Shown: positions 38,012 to 47,136 of the stretch, piece after piece
Numbering within the stretch: the first letter of the stretch is position 1
Layout: each line of letters starts with the position of its first letter
From: Allobosea psychrotolerans
Lineage (GTDB): Bacteria > Pseudomonadota > Alphaproteobacteria > Rhizobiales > Beijerinckiaceae
Assembly: GCF_002917105.1 (NCBI RefSeq)
Contig: NZ_PQFZ01000007.1
Coordinates: forward strand, 62,001-126,000
Direction of reading: 5' to 3'
Length of the DNA stretch: 64,000 nucleotides
The notes under the pieces: model-generated
The model's input: the letters and a program-made list of their open reading frames with translations, nothing else
The model's database searches: none
What the model was told of the DNA's origin: nothing
Position numbers and translations under genes: made by a program

Positions 38012-38764
38012 ATGACGACGAACCGACTGCGGCTGGGCGTGAACATCGATCACGTTGCGACGGTGCGCAATGCCCGCGGCGGCGCCCTGCCCGATCCGGT
38101 GCGCGCCGCGCATCTCGCCATTGCCGCCGGAGCCGACGGGATCACCGCGCATCTGCGCGAGGACCGCCGCCATATCCGCGACGCCGACATCGAACGGCTG
38201 ATGGCAGAGCTGACCAAGCCGTTGAATTTCGAAATGGCGGCGACCGACGAGATGGTCGCGCTGGCGGAACGCCTGAAGCCGCATGCGGCCTGTCTCGTGC
38301 CGGAGAAGCGCGAGGAGCGCACCACCGAGGGCGGGCTCGACGTTGTCGGCCAGCGCGCCGCGCTGACCCCGCAGATCGCTCGCCTCAAGGCGGCGGGCTG
38401 CCGCGTCTCGCTCTTCATCGAGGCCGATGAGGCGCCGATCGCGATGGCCGCCGAGCTCGGCGCGCCGGTCGTCGAGCTGCATACCGGCAGCTGGTGCCAT
38501 GCCGTCCAGGATGGCGAGACGGCCAAGGCGGAAGCCGAGTTCCAGCGCCTCGCCAAGGGGGCTGCCCTTGCCGCAAAGCTCGGGCTCGAAGTCCATGCCG
38601 GGCATGGGCTCGACTATGAGACCGCCCGCATTCTCGCCGGCGTGCCCGGCTTCCTCGAATTCAACATCGGCCATTTCCTCGTCGGCGAAGCGATCTTCAT
38701 CGGCTTCGAACAGGCGATCGCGCGGATGCGGCAGGCGATGGACCAGGGTCGCGCCGGGATCTGA
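38012..38764 (+). CDS. pdxJ: Pyridoxine 5-phosphate synthase PdxJ
   Basis: Forms pyridoxine phosphate from 3-amino-2-oxopropyl phosphate and deoxyxylulose phosphate in the DXP-dependent vitamin B6 pathway. The 250 residues show the TIM-barrel motifs [16 protein letters not shown] (8-23), [13 protein letters not shown] near 43-55, [17 protein letters not shown] near 93-109 and [10 protein letters not shown] near 190-199. Start and length fit the family. It lies 62 bases upstream of aroA. Confidence 0.95.
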   Translation: MTTNRLRLGVNIDHVATVRNARGGALPDPVRAAHLAIAAGADGITAHLREDRRHIRDADIERLMAELTKPLNFEMAATDEMVALAERLKPHAACLVPEKREERTTEGGLDVVGQRAALTPQIARLKAAGCRVSLFIEADEAPIAMAAELGAPVVELHTGSWCHAVQDGETAKAEAEFQRLAKGAALAAKLGLEVHAGHGLDYETARILAGVPGFLEFNIGHFLVGEAIFIGFEQAIARMRQAMDQGRAGI

Positions 38765-38826
38765 GCCACGCGACGCCGCGACACAGAGCGCCCTGACATC
38801 TTTCGGGGATTGAGAAAGCGAAAACG

Positions 38827-40089
38827 ATGAGCGACCGGGACCGGCAGAACCTCACGATCATCCCGCCGAGCCATCCCTTGCGCGGTCGCGTCGCCCCGCC
38901 GGGTTCGAAGTCGATCACGAATCGCGCCTTGCTGCTGGCCGCCCTGGCGAAGGGGACCAGCCATCTCACAGGCGCGCTCAAGAGCGACGACACACGCTAC
39001 ATGGCCGAAGCCTTGCGCGCGATGGGGGTCACGATCGCGGAGCCCGACGAGACGAGCTTCACCGTGACCGGAGACGGCCGGTTGCGGGAGCCTGCCGCGC
39101 CGCTCTTCCTCGGCAATGCCGGCACGGCGACGCGTTTTCTGGCAGCGGCCGCGGCCCTGGTCGACGGGCAGGTCGTGATCGACGGCGACGAGCATATGCG
39201 CAAGCGGCCGATCAAGCCGCTCCTGACCGCACTGCGCTCACTGGGGATCGACGCGACCTCCGAGACCGGCTGCCCGCCCGTCACGATTCGCGGCACGGGC
39301 GGTTTCGAGGCTGGTCGCGTCGAGATCGATGGCGGCCTTTCCAGCCAGTATGTCTCCGCGCTGCTGATGCTGGCCGCCTGCGGCTCCGGCCCTGTCGATG
39401 TCGTGCTTGCCGGCGACGACATCGGCGCACGCGGCTATATCGAGCTGACGCTCGCGGCGATGGAGGCCTTCGGCGCGCATATCGACCGCCCCAGCGCCTC
39501 CAGCTGGCGGGTCGCGCCGACCGGCTACCGCGCGGCGGATTTCGCGATCGAACCCGATGCCTCGGCGGCAACCTATCTCTGGGCAGCCGAAGCGCTGACC
39601 GGCGGTGCGATAGACCTCGGAATGACAGCGGCAGCCTTCACGCAGCCCGATGCCCGGGCCTATGACGTCATCGCCAAATTCCCACACCTGCCCGCGATCA
39701 TCGACGGATCGCAGATGCAGGATGCCGTGCCGACGCTGGCGGTGCTCGCCGCTTTCAACGAGACGCCGGTGCGCTTCACCGGCATCGGCAATCTGCGCGT
39801 CAAGGAATGCGACCGGGTGGCGGCGCTCGCCGCCGGCCTGTCCCGGATCTTGCCCGGCCTCGGCCGCGAAGAGGGCGACGACCTGCTCGTGGCGTCCGAT
39901 CCGACACTGGCCGGGCGGACCTTGCCGGCATCGATCGACACTTATGCCGATCACCGCATCGCGATGAGCTTTGCCCTGGCCGGATTGAAGCTGCACGGCA
40001 TCACCATTCTGGATGCGGGCTGCGTCGCCAAGACCTATCCCGATTATTGGCAGGCTCTCGGTTCGCTCGGCGTAACCTTTGACGGCTAG
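38827..40089 (+). CDS. aroA: 3-phosphoshikimate 1-carboxyvinyltransferase AroA
   Basis: EPSP synthase of the shikimate pathway, 420 residues. Substrate motifs include PPGSKSITNRALLLAALA (24-41), LFLGNAGTATRFLAAAAAL near 96-114 and RVKECDR-like LRVKECDRVAALAAG near 320-334. The YADHRIAMSFALAG end motif is also present. LGNAGTATR retains the Gly and Ala at the glyphosate-contact loop; PEP-site residues R and K are in place. Class I versus II (glyphosate-tolerant) assignment cannot be settled by eye. Confidence 0.95.
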   Translation: MSDRDRQNLTIIPPSHPLRGRVAPPGSKSITNRALLLAALAKGTSHLTGALKSDDTRYMAEALRAMGVTIAEPDETSFTVTGDGRLREPAAPLFLGNAGTATRFLAAAAALVDGQVVIDGDEHMRKRPIKPLLTALRSLGIDATSETGCPPVTIRGTGGFEAGRVEIDGGLSSQYVSALLMLAACGSGPVDVVLAGDDIGARGYIELTLAAMEAFGAHIDRPSASSWRVAPTGYRAADFAIEPDASAATYLWAAEALTGGAIDLGMTAAAFTQPDARAYDVIAKFPHLPAIIDGSQMQDAVPTLAVLAAFNETPVRFTGIGNLRVKECDRVAALAAGLSRILPGLGREEGDDLLVASDPTLAGRTLPASIDTYADHRIAMSFALAGLKLHGITILDAGCVAKTYPDYWQALGSLGVTFDG

Positions 40090-40103
40090 GGCCGGACGAT
40101 TTC

Positions 40104-40215
40104 AGACGGGGTCACGAAGTGATCCCATCTTAAATCTGAATCGGTCTCTCATCCAAGGAGGGAAAGCCGGATCAAAGCGAAAAACCGGTTTCCCCTTTCT
40201 CGCATCCTGCTCTAA
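40104..40215. repeat. Diverged dispersed palindrome, family B-like
   Basis: Between aroA and acpS. Carries the family B centre GCGAAAAACCGG followed by TTTCTCGCATCCTGCTCTA, close to the half at 58018-58066. A first part, GATTTCAGACGGGGTCACGA with AGTGATCC, forms a separate inverted pair. It ends only about ten bases before acpS. Confidence 0.6.
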
Positions 40216-40224
40216 ATCCGGGAC

Positions 40225-40638
40225 ATGATCCTCGGTATCGGCTCCGACCTCTGCGACATCACCCGCATCGAGAACTCGCTTGCGCGGTTCGGCGAGCGTT
40301 TCACCCATCGCGTCTTCACCGAGGGCGAGCGCCAGAAATCGGATCGGCGCGCGACGCGGGCGGCCTCCTATGCGCGCCGCTTCGCCGCGAAGGAAGCCTG
40401 CTCCAAGGCGCTTGGAACCGGGATACGCGCCGGCGTGTTCTGGCGCGACATGGAGGTCATCAATCTCCCCGGCGGGCGGCCGACATTGCGCCTGACCGGC
40501 GGCGCGGCCGAGCGGCTCCTGGCGATGATGCCGCCGGGCCATGAGGCGGTCATCCATGTCTCGCTGACCGACGATCCGCCGATGGCCCAGGCCTTCGTGG
40601 TGATCGAGGCCCGTGCGAAGGCCGTGAACTCTGCCTGA
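40225..40638 (+). CDS. acpS: Holo-[acyl-carrier-protein] synthase AcpS
   Basis: Transfers 4-phosphopantetheine from CoA to acyl carrier protein. The 137 residues start [16 protein letters not shown], the family N-terminus with the Mg-binding Asp 8. The second motif [17 protein letters not shown] (about 51-67) supplies the catalytic Glu and Lys. [15 protein letters not shown] ends the trimer-forming region. It is shortly preceded by a repeat, so an own promoter is likely to lie inside or upstream of it. Confidence 0.93.
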   Translation: MILGIGSDLCDITRIENSLARFGERFTHRVFTEGERQKSDRRATRAASYARRFAAKEACSKALGTGIRAGVFWRDMEVINLPGGRPTLRLTGGAAERLLAMMPPGHEAVIHVSLTDDPPMAQAFVVIEARAKAVNSA

Positions 40639-40671
40639 AAGGGCGCCGATGGCGGGAAGGAGGGCGCCGCC

Positions 40672-40755
40672 GTGACGCTGACCACCTGGCCCAACGGCAC
40701 GGAACGCGAGATCGCCCGGGCCGATGTCCACGGCCGCTGGGTGGCGTGGTCCTGA
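40672..40755 (+). other. Possible 27-codon ORF after acpS
   Basis: GTG-started frame VTLTTWPNGTEREIARADVH, then a short basic end. It lies in the same frame as acpS, directly after its stop and without an intervening stop, so it would also be a readthrough extension. Protein-like composition is the only support. It could be a remnant of a lost gene or chance. Confidence 0.2.
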
Positions 40756-40758
40756 AGC

Positions 40759-40868
40759 AGAGCATTGAGCGAAAAAGTGGGTACCGGTTCTTCGCTGGAG
40801 CAATGCTCAACTTTTAGGATCGGTCACGTTTTTCGTATTCGGACGGTTCCGTCCGAATACGACGTGAC
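40759..40868. repeat. Dispersed palindrome, family B (copy 2)
   Basis: AGAGCATTGAGCGAAAAAGT...AGCAATGCTC, followed by GATCGGTCACG and the hairpin GTATTCGGACGG/CCGTCCGAATAC ending GACGTGACC. Part of a 357-base gene-free gap after acpS that also contains a family C element and the aqpZ terminator. Confidence 0.85.
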
Positions 40869-40872
40869 CGAG

Positions 40873-40919
40873 TGCATCGGCCCGAACAGTGGGAACCGGT
40901 TTTCGGAACAAGCCGATGC
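40873..40919. repeat. Dispersed short palindrome, family C (copy 2)
   Basis: TGCATCGGCCCGAACAGTGG then GAACCGGTTTTCGGAACAAG and CCGATGCA. The ends TGCATCGGC/GCCGATGCA are inverted. It is directly joined to the family B copy on its left and matches 12763-12806. Confidence 0.75.
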
Positions 40920-40925
40920 AGAATC

Positions 40926-40975
40926 AAAACCCTACAGCATCAGACCGATCCGATACTCGGTCTGATGCTGTAGGG
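40926..40975 (-). terminator. Strong Rho-independent terminator of aqpZ
   Basis: A perfect 19-base stem: CCCTACAGCATCAGACCGA (40930-40948) pairs with TCGGTCTGATGCTGTAGGG (40957-40975) around an eight-base loop. On the minus strand it is followed by TTTTG, 21 bases after the aqpZ stop. Confidence 0.85.
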
Positions 40976-40995
40976 GCGTCAGGACCAGCCGTTCC

Positions 40996-41688
40996 TCACG
41001 CCTCGTCGTTCAGCCAGCGATAGAGGATGCCGCCGAAGGCGCCGCCGAGGATCGGAGCGACCCAGAACAGCCACAGCTGGGACAAGGCCCATCCGCCGAC
41101 GAACAGGGCCGGCCCCGTGCTGCGCGCCGGGTTCACCGAGGTGTTGGTCACCGGGATGCTGACCAGATGGATCAGCGTCAGCGCCAGGCCGATCGCGAGC
41201 GGGGCGAAACCGGCGGGGGCCTGCTTGCTGGTCGCGCCGAAGATCACGAAGAGGAAGACCGCCGTCAGCACGAATTCCGCCACCAGAGCCGCGACCAGGC
41301 TGTATTTGCCGGGCGAGTGGTCGCCATAGCCGTTCGAGGCAAAGCCCTTCGAGAGATCGAAGCCCGGCGCGCCGCTGGCGATCACGTAGAGAAGGGCTGC
41401 CGCCGCGATCGCGCCGATGACCTGGGCTATGACATAGGGCGGAATCTGGCTTGCCGGGAAACGCCCGCCAGCCGCGAGCCCGACCGTGACAGCGGGGTTG
41501 AAATGGCCGCCGGAGATGTGGCCGACGGCATAGGCCATGGTGACGACCGTGAGGCCGAAGGCCAGCGAGACACCGAGCAGCCCGATGCCGACCTGTGGAA
41601 ATCCGGCGGCGATGACGGCGCTGCCGCAGCCCGCGAATGTCAGCCAGAAAGTGCCTATCGCCTCGGCGACGTATTTCTTCGTGTTCAT
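40996..41688 (-). CDS. aqpZ: Aquaporin AqpZ
   Basis: Inner-membrane water channel of 230 residues with six helices and two half-helix NPA motifs: [11 protein letters not shown] (NPA at 64-66) and [12 protein letters not shown] near 183-194. The Phe in the [18 protein letters not shown] segment and an Arg right after the second NPA match the AqpZ selectivity filter, favouring water over glycerol. It is divergent from a mechanosensitive channel gene across 169 bases, a reasonable osmotic-response pairing. Confidence 0.95.
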   Translation of the reverse strand: MNTKKYVAEAIGTFWLTFAGCGSAVIAAGFPQVGIGLLGVSLAFGLTVVTMAYAVGHISGGHFNPAVTVGLAAGGRFPASQIPPYVIAQVIGAIAAAALLYVIASGAPGFDLSKGFASNGYGDHSPGKYSLVAALVAEFVLTAVFLFVIFGATSKQAPAGFAPLAIGLALTLIHLVSIPVTNTSVNPARSTGPALFVGGWALSQLWLFWVAPILGGAFGGILYRWLNDEA

Positions 41689-41857
41689 GGCATTTCCCCC
41701 CGAGAATCAATCCACGGCATGCTGCATCCTGGGGTTGGTGCGGTCAATCGACGCAGCCATAGCGTTGTCCTGCTTCCAGCGCAGAGATTGAACTTCCTCA
41801 GCCGTGCTGCGTTGCAGCAAGAGCCGACCCGCAATTTGCCGCTTCGCAGGGGGGTGA

Positions 41858-43012
41858 ATGGACCTAGCCGCGACAATGAACCAAGCAGCGCCTTGGAGCC
41901 AGGCCGCGACTTGGCTCAGCATGCCGCTTTCGCTTCTGCCGCCCTGGCTGATCAGCCTGGGCGCCTTCGCCCTTGCGGTGGCCCTTGCCCTGCTGGCGCA
42001 TAGGACCGCATTCGCCATCGTGACGCGGCTCGTCAGCGGGATGGACCTGTTCTGGCGCTCCCTCGTCTCGCGCACGCATGGACCAACACGTTTCGCCGTG
42101 ATCACGGTCGCGCTCGGCTTTGCCGCGAGCGTCTCCCCGCTAAGCGAGGGGCAGGCGGTCCTGATCCGCCAGGTCCTGCTGGTCTGCTTCGTGGCGCTGG
42201 TGGGCTGGATCGCCAAGACCGCGCTGCATGTCTGGACGACGGTCTATCTGCGCCGCTTCAAGCTCGATGCCGACGACAATCTCCTGGCGCGCAAGCATGT
42301 GACGCAGACCCGCATCCTCCAGCGTGTCGGCGACATCGCGATCGTGATCGTGGCGCTCTCGGCCGCGCTGATGACCTTCGACGGCGTCAGGCAATACGGG
42401 GTCAGCCTGCTCGCCTCGGCGGGCGCTGCCGGCATCGTCGTCGGCCTGGCGCTGCAACCCGTCCTGAAGAACATCTTCGCCGGCATCCAGCTCGCCGTGA
42501 CGCAGCCGATCCGCATCGACGATGCGCTGCTGGTCGAGGGCGAATGGGGCAATGTCGAAGAGATCACCTCGACCTATGTCGTCATGCGGCTCTGGGACTG
42601 GCGCCGGATGATCCTGCCGCTGAGCTATTTCATCGAGAAGCCGTTCCAGAACTGGACGCGCGACAATGCCGCACTGATCGGCACCGTGATGCTCTATCTC
42701 GACTATGAGACGCCGATCGACGTGCTGCGCGCCAAGGTCGAGGAGATCGCCAACGGCTCGAAGCTGTGGGACCGGCGCGTGGTCAATGTGCAGGTGACGG
42801 ACTTCCGGCAATCGACGATGGAGGTCCGCATCCTCGTCAGCGCCGGCACCTCGCCACGCGCTTTCGATCTGCGCTGCGAGGTGCGCGAGAAGCTGATCGC
42901 CTTCCTGCAGCGCGAGCATCCCCGCTCGCTGCCGCGCCTGCGCGCCGAGACCAGATCGAGCGAACCAACTGGTCCCGCCAATGCAGCAATCGCGAGGCAC
43001 GCCGCCGAATAG
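41858..43012 (+). CDS. Mechanosensitive ion channel, MscS family
   Basis: A 384-residue inner-membrane channel with helices at about 29-55, 75-94, 103-123, 157-175 and a pore helix 180-210. The pore segment SLLASAGAAGIVVGLALQPVLKNIFAGIQLA has the Gly/Ala-rich MscS TM3 pattern. A cytoplasmic beta domain (PIRIDDALLVEGEWGNVEEITSTYV) and an alpha/beta end follow. The extra N-terminal helices make it longer than E. coli MscS. An AGGGGGG tract precedes the ATG. Confidence 0.9.
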   Translation: MDLAATMNQAAPWSQAATWLSMPLSLLPPWLISLGAFALAVALALLAHRTAFAIVTRLVSGMDLFWRSLVSRTHGPTRFAVITVALGFAASVSPLSEGQAVLIRQVLLVCFVALVGWIAKTALHVWTTVYLRRFKLDADDNLLARKHVTQTRILQRVGDIAIVIVALSAALMTFDGVRQYGVSLLASAGAAGIVVGLALQPVLKNIFAGIQLAVTQPIRIDDALLVEGEWGNVEEITSTYVVMRLWDWRRMILPLSYFIEKPFQNWTRDNAALIGTVMLYLDYETPIDVLRAKVEEIANGSKLWDRRVVNVQVTDFRQSTMEVRILVSAGTSPRAFDLRCEVREKLIAFLQREHPRSLPRLRAETRSSEPTGPANAAIARHAAE

Positions 43013-43036
43013 CCGTTATTGGCTCTCAATGCGCAC

Positions 43037-43150
43037 TAGAGCATTGCGCGAAAAAGTGGGTACCGGTTTTTCGTGGGAGCAATGCTCTAGACTTTTAGAA
43101 TCGATCACGTTTTTCGCATTCGGACGTTCCGTCCGAATGCGACGTGATCT
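43037..43150. repeat. Dispersed palindrome, family B (copy 3)
   Basis: Almost the same as 35301-35413: AGAGCATTGCGCGAAAAAGT...GCAATGCTCTAG, then GAATCGATCACG and GCATTCGGACG/CGTCCGAATGC ending ACGTGATC. It lies upstream of lepB. Confidence 0.88.
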
Positions 43151-43240
43151 TGCCGACTTGCAGAGCCCTGGTGGCCGCCGTTGTCCGCAGCGCAACATTC
43201 CGCTAGACCGCGCATTGCAAGCCGAACCAGGAGCGCCCGC

Positions 43241-44023
43241 GTGGCCAACGACGCCGACATCAAGAGCAAAGCGGCCCGAGACAAGGGCGCCAAGGAGGAA
43301 GGCGGCGTTCTCGAGACGATCAAGGTCGTCGTCCAGGCGCTGCTGATCGCGCTCGTCATCCGCACGCTGCTGTTCCAGCCCTTCAACATTCCGTCGGGCT
43401 CGTTGATCCCGACCTTGCTGATCGGCGACTACCTGTTCGTCTCGAAATATACCTATGGCTACTCCAAGCATTCGGTTCCGTTCAGCCCGCCGCTGTTCGA
43501 CGGACGCGTCTGGGCAGCCGAGCCCAAGCGCGGCGACATCGCCGTGTTCAAGCTGCCGAGCGACAATTCCACCGACTATATCAAGCGCGTCATCGGCCTG
43601 CCGGGCGACCGCATCCAGATGATCAACGGCATTCTGCACATCAACAATGTGCCGGTGAAGCGCGAGCGCATTGCCGACTACGTCACCACCGATAATTGGG
43701 GCCGCAGCACACCGGTCATCCAGTATCGCGAGACCTTGCCCAACGGGGTCAGCCACGAGATCATCGAGCGCGAGGGCGACACCGGCACCTTCGACAACAC
43801 CCCCGTCTTCCTGGTGCCGCCGGGGCATTTCTTCATGATGGGCGACAACCGCGACAATTCGCTCGACTCGCGCGACCGCAGCGTCGGCTTCGTGCCTTTC
43901 GAGAACTTCGTCGGCCGCGCCGAGATCATCTTCTTCTCGATCGAGGACGGCGCCTCGGCCTGGCGCGTCTGGGAATGGCCCTGGACGGTTCGGTGGAACC
44001 GCCTGTTCAGCGCGATCAAGTGA
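43241..44023 (+). CDS. lepB: Signal peptidase I LepB
   Basis: Inner-membrane protease that removes Sec and Tat signal peptides. A GTG start with AGGAG nine bases upstream gives 260 residues. One membrane helix lies at about 27-46. The catalytic Ser is S54 in PSGSLIPTLLIGD (Leu replaces the usual Met after it), and the general-base Lys is K115 in TDYIKRVIGLPGD. Box E appears as GHFFMMGDNRDNSLDSR. lepB-rnc-era is a conserved operon order; here lepB and rnc overlap by four bases. Confidence 0.95.
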   Translation: MANDADIKSKAARDKGAKEEGGVLETIKVVVQALLIALVIRTLLFQPFNIPSGSLIPTLLIGDYLFVSKYTYGYSKHSVPFSPPLFDGRVWAAEPKRGDIAVFKLPSDNSTDYIKRVIGLPGDRIQMINGILHINNVPVKRERIADYVTTDNWGRSTPVIQYRETLPNGVSHEIIEREGDTGTFDNTPVFLVPPGHFFMMGDNRDNSLDSRDRSVGFVPFENFVGRAEIIFFSIEDGASAWRVWEWPWTVRWNRLFSAIK

Positions 44024-44751
44024 GCAAGCCGGGAGAAGGCGGGCGCAAGACGCCGGACCTGGCGAAGCTGGAGACGGCGCTCGGCCACGTCTTCGCCGAT
44101 CGCGCCCTGCTGACCACGGCGCTGACCCATATGAGCGCCGACGGGCCGCGCCTGGGCAGCTATCAGCGCCTGGAGTTCCTCGGCGACCGCGTGCTGGGCC
44201 TGAGCGTAGCCGACATGCTGTTTCGGCGTTATCCTCTCGCTGAGGAAGGCGACATGTCGCGCCGGCTGGCCGATCTCGTGCGCAAGGAGACCTGCGCCGA
44301 GGTGGCGCTGGCCTGGGATCTGGGCCAGTTCATGCGGCTCGGCGACGGTGAGATCCTCGGCGGAGCGCGCAAGAACAAGGCGATCCTCGCCGATGCCTGC
44401 GAGGCGATCATCGGAGCGGTGTTCATCGATGGCGGCTACGAGGCGGCGCGCGGCCTCGTCGAGCGCGCCTTCGGCGAACGCCTGCTGAAGCCGGTGCGCC
44501 CCTTGCGCGACGCCAAGACGGCGCTGCAGGAATGGGCGCAGGGCCAGGGCTACCCGACGCCGACCTATAGCGAACGCGGCCGCACGGGACCGGACCACGC
44601 CCCCGTCTTCCGCGTCGCCGTACGCATCACCGGCCTGGACGACGCCGAAGCGCAGGGCCCGTCCAAGCGGCTGGCCGAGCAGGCGGCGGCAGAGGCCTTC
44701 CTGAGGCGCGAAGGCCTCTGGAGCGAAACCATGGAGAGCGACAATGGCTGA
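44020..44751 (+). CDS. rnc: Ribonuclease III
   Basis: Endonuclease for double-stranded RNA, involved in rRNA maturation and sRNA control. The GTG at 44020 overlaps the lepB stop (GTGA) and yields 243 residues. The signature RLEFLGDRVLGLSVADML lies near 48-65, with catalytic acids also in ADACEAIIGAVFIDGG near 124-139. A double-stranded RNA-binding domain occupies about 165-235 (KTALQEWAQGQGYPTPTY). It overlaps era by eight bases. Confidence 0.95.
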   Translation: MSKPGEGGRKTPDLAKLETALGHVFADRALLTTALTHMSADGPRLGSYQRLEFLGDRVLGLSVADMLFRRYPLAEEGDMSRRLADLVRKETCAEVALAWDLGQFMRLGDGEILGGARKNKAILADACEAIIGAVFIDGGYEAARGLVERAFGERLLKPVRPLRDAKTALQEWAQGQGYPTPTYSERGRTGPDHAPVFRVAVRITGLDDAEAQGPSKRLAEQAAAEAFLRREGLWSETMESDNG

Positions 44752-45688
44752 GGTGGGACCATCCCCCCAGGAGAAATCTCTCCAAGAGACTCGGCCCACG
44801 CGCTGCGGGTTCGTCGCGCTGATCGGCGCGCCCAATGCCGGCAAGTCGACGCTGCTCAACCAGCTCGTCGGCGCAAAGGTCTCGATCGTCTCGCGCAAGG
44901 TGCAGACGACGCGCACGCAGGTGCGCGGCATCGCGCTGTCGGGCGTCGCGCAGATAATCTTCGTCGACACGCCCGGCATCTTCGCACCCAAGCGCCGGCT
45001 CGACCGCGCCATGGTGACGAGCGCCTGGGGCGGCGCGACCGATGCCGACCTGATCGGCGTGCTGATCGATGTCGAGCGCTTCGACAATGAGGAGAACACC
45101 CGCCTGCTGGAGAAGCTCGCCGAGCTGAAACAGCCGAAGTTCCTGATCCTCAACAAGATCGACCTGGTGGCGAAGGAAAAGCTGCTCCAGATCACCACCC
45201 AGGTGAACGAGCAGGGCCGGTTCGAGGCCACCTTCATGATCGCGGCGCTGACCGGCTACGGCGTCAAGGACGTCCTGGCCTGGTTGGAAACGCGGCTGCC
45301 GCTCGGCCCCTGGCTCTACCCGGAAGACCAGATCTCGGATGCGCCCTTGCGCTTCCTCGCCGCCGAAATCACGCGCGAGAAGATCTTCGAGCGGCTGCAT
45401 GACGAACTGCCCTATCGCTCCACGGTCGAGACCGAGAGCTGGCAGCAGAGGCCCGACGGTTCTGTGCGCATCGAGCAGACGATCTATGTCGAGCGCGAGG
45501 GCCAGCGGAAGATCGTGCTCGGCGAAGGCGGCCAGACCATCAAGGCGATCGGCCAGAAGGCGCGCGTCGAGATTTCCGAAGCCGCCGAGGCCAAGGTGCA
45601 TCTCTTCCTGTTCGTGAAGGTGCGCGAGAACTGGAGCGACGACCCGGAGCGCTATCGCGAGATGGGGCTGGAGTTTCCCAAGGGCTGA
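44744..45688 (+). CDS. era: GTPase Era
   Basis: Ribosome-assembly GTPase that checks the 3-prime end of 16S rRNA. The 314 residues hold GTPase motifs G1 GAPNAGKST (28-36), G3 DTPG near 76-79, and G4 NKID near 141-144. A C-terminal KH RNA-binding domain follows, with VLGEGGQTIKAIGQKAR near 261-277. The N-terminal 20 residues are a short polar extension. It closes the lepB-rnc-era operon. Confidence 0.96.
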   Translation: MAEVGPSPQEKSLQETRPTRCGFVALIGAPNAGKSTLLNQLVGAKVSIVSRKVQTTRTQVRGIALSGVAQIIFVDTPGIFAPKRRLDRAMVTSAWGGATDADLIGVLIDVERFDNEENTRLLEKLAELKQPKFLILNKIDLVAKEKLLQITTQVNEQGRFEATFMIAALTGYGVKDVLAWLETRLPLGPWLYPEDQISDAPLRFLAAEITREKIFERLHDELPYRSTVETESWQQRPDGSVRIEQTIYVEREGQRKIVLGEGGQTIKAIGQKARVEISEAAEAKVHLFLFVKVRENWSDDPERYREMGLEFPKG

Positions 45689-45725
45689 GGTTTTCCAAGA
45701 GCCGTTTCCGATCCGATTGGATCGT

Positions 45726-46565
45726 TTACCGCCCGCGAAAGGCCGCCGCCAGCTCCCTGACGAAGGCGTGCCCCTTCGGCGTCGCGACGTTGCTGCGCAG
45801 GATCACCTCGGAACCGCCGAGTTCGGGCAGCCCCCACAGCGGCCCGACATCGACCGCGCCTTGCGGCGCGATCCGCGCGGCCAGGGGCGATACGCCGAGC
45901 CCGCCCATGACGGCGGCGAACACAGCCGCCATCCCGCCGCCGATGAAAGCCTCGCGCCAGGCGATGCCGGCACGGTCGAGCACCTCGGTCCCGTGCCGCC
46001 GCAAGCCGCATTCCGCCATCAGCGAGACGACCGGCAAGGGCTCGCCCAGCTGGCGCCTCAATGTGGGCGCGGCGAACCAGCCGAAGGTGTCGCGCCGCAG
46101 CACCTCCCCCGTCCGGCCCGGGCCGAAGCGGCGCAGCACCACGACATCGAGCTCGCCGCGCTCGAAAGCGTCCTCCATTACGGCCGAGGCCTCGATGCGC
46201 AGGCTGATCAACCAGCGCGGATCATGGCCGGCAAGCCTGGCGAGCAGGGTCGGCACATCGGGGCCGACCGCCTGCTCGCTGATGCCGATCGCGATACGCT
46301 CGCGCGCATCCGAGAAGGCCTCGCGCGCCCGCTCATGCGCCGCCATCAGCTCGCGGGCGGCCGGCAGGAAGCGCTCGCCCTCGGCGGTCAACCGCACCAG
46401 GCGCGGATGCCGCTGCAGCAAAAGGCGGCCCAGCATCTCCTCCAGGCGCTTCACCCGGACGCTGACAAGGGATTGCGTGGTGCCGAGCGCTTGCGCCGCG
46501 CGGGTGAAACTGCGGAATTCGGCGGCGCCGAGAAAGGCGGCAACGGCATCGATATCGAGACTCAT
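45726..46565 (-). CDS. LysR-family transcriptional regulator
   Basis: A 279-residue regulator: winged HTH at 1-65 (DIDAVAAFLGAAEFRSFTRA and ALGTTQSLVSVRVKRLEEML) and a periplasmic-binding-protein-like effector domain from about 90. It is divergently placed to the tautomerase gene at 46679 with a candidate operator between them, the usual LysR layout, so it probably controls that gene. Its stop adjoins a short fragment of a family A repeat (45700-45728). Effector unknown. Confidence 0.88.
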   Translation of the reverse strand: MSLDIDAVAAFLGAAEFRSFTRAAQALGTTQSLVSVRVKRLEEMLGRLLLQRHPRLVRLTAEGERFLPAARELMAAHERAREAFSDARERIAIGISEQAVGPDVPTLLARLAGHDPRWLISLRIEASAVMEDAFERGELDVVVLRRFGPGRTGEVLRRDTFGWFAAPTLRRQLGEPLPVVSLMAECGLRRHGTEVLDRAGIAWREAFIGGGMAAVFAAVMGGLGVSPLAARIAPQGAVDVGPLWGLPELGGSEVILRSNVATPKGHAFVRELAAAFRGR

Positions 46566-46577
46566 ATCATCATAAAT

Positions 46578-46606
46578 CCGTATCTTTGAAATACATAATG
46601 ATACGG
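46578..46606. promoter_or_regulatory. Candidate LysR operator
   Basis: Inverted repeat CCGTATC (46578-46584) and GATACGG (46600-46606) with 15 bases between, in an AT-rich stretch between the divergent LysR and tautomerase genes. AAAT and TTTT flank the arms in part. Confidence 0.55.
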
Positions 46607-46678
46607 TTTTCTGATTTGATCGACAAGCCTAGTGTCCTGTCACGGCGCAACCGCGCCGCCAGCACAGGAACCCGCGCC

Positions 46679-47059
46679 ATGCCCCTGATCCGCATTTCCA
46701 TGAGACGCGGCCGCCCGGCCCCCGAGCCCTCCGCCATTGTCGACGGCGTCTACCGAGCCTTGCGCGAAACCTTCGAGGTCCCCGAGAACGATCTCTTCGC
46801 CCTGATCCATCAGCATGAGGGTGATGAATTCGTCTACAATGCGAATTATTTCGGCTTTGCGCGCTCGGATGCGCTGGTGATCATCCAGATCACCGTGAAC
46901 AACTCGCGCGGCGTCACGCAGAAGAAGGCTCTGTTCGCCAAAATCGCCGAAAACCTGCGCCGCGAGCCGGGGCTGCGCCCCGACGACATCTTCATCAACC
47001 TGGTCGAAACGGCGCGCGAGAACTGGTCGTTCGGAGCCGGCATCGCGCAATATGTGTGA
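46679..47059 (+). CDS. Tautomerase-family protein
   Basis: A 126-residue protein starting [12 protein letters not shown]. After Met removal, Pro-1 would be the catalytic base of the 4-oxalocrotonate tautomerase superfamily. [20 protein letters not shown] and the C-terminal [23 protein letters not shown] match the longer cis-CaaD/MSAD-like or DUF-annotated tautomerase subgroup. The shorter ATG at 46679 is chosen to place Pro at position 2; the upstream frame has no such residue. Regulated probably by the divergent LysR. Substrate unknown. Confidence 0.85.
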   Translation: MPLIRISMRRGRPAPEPSAIVDGVYRALRETFEVPENDLFALIHQHEGDEFVYNANYFGFARSDALVIIQITVNNSRGVTQKKALFAKIAENLRREPGLRPDDIFINLVETARENWSFGAGIAQYV

Positions 47060-47136
47060 AGACAGCGCGGCGCGCCTTGCAACCACGCCCGATCCGACGC
47101 AAAGACGCGCGGGGTTTTTTCAGCGAGGCGCGAGCG

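Noticed and set aside
36067-38046. Longer form of the HerA gene starting at 38046
   Set aside because: The extra 88 codons run over the pdxJ start on the opposite strand and have no family match; the GTG at 37782 has a ribosome-binding site.
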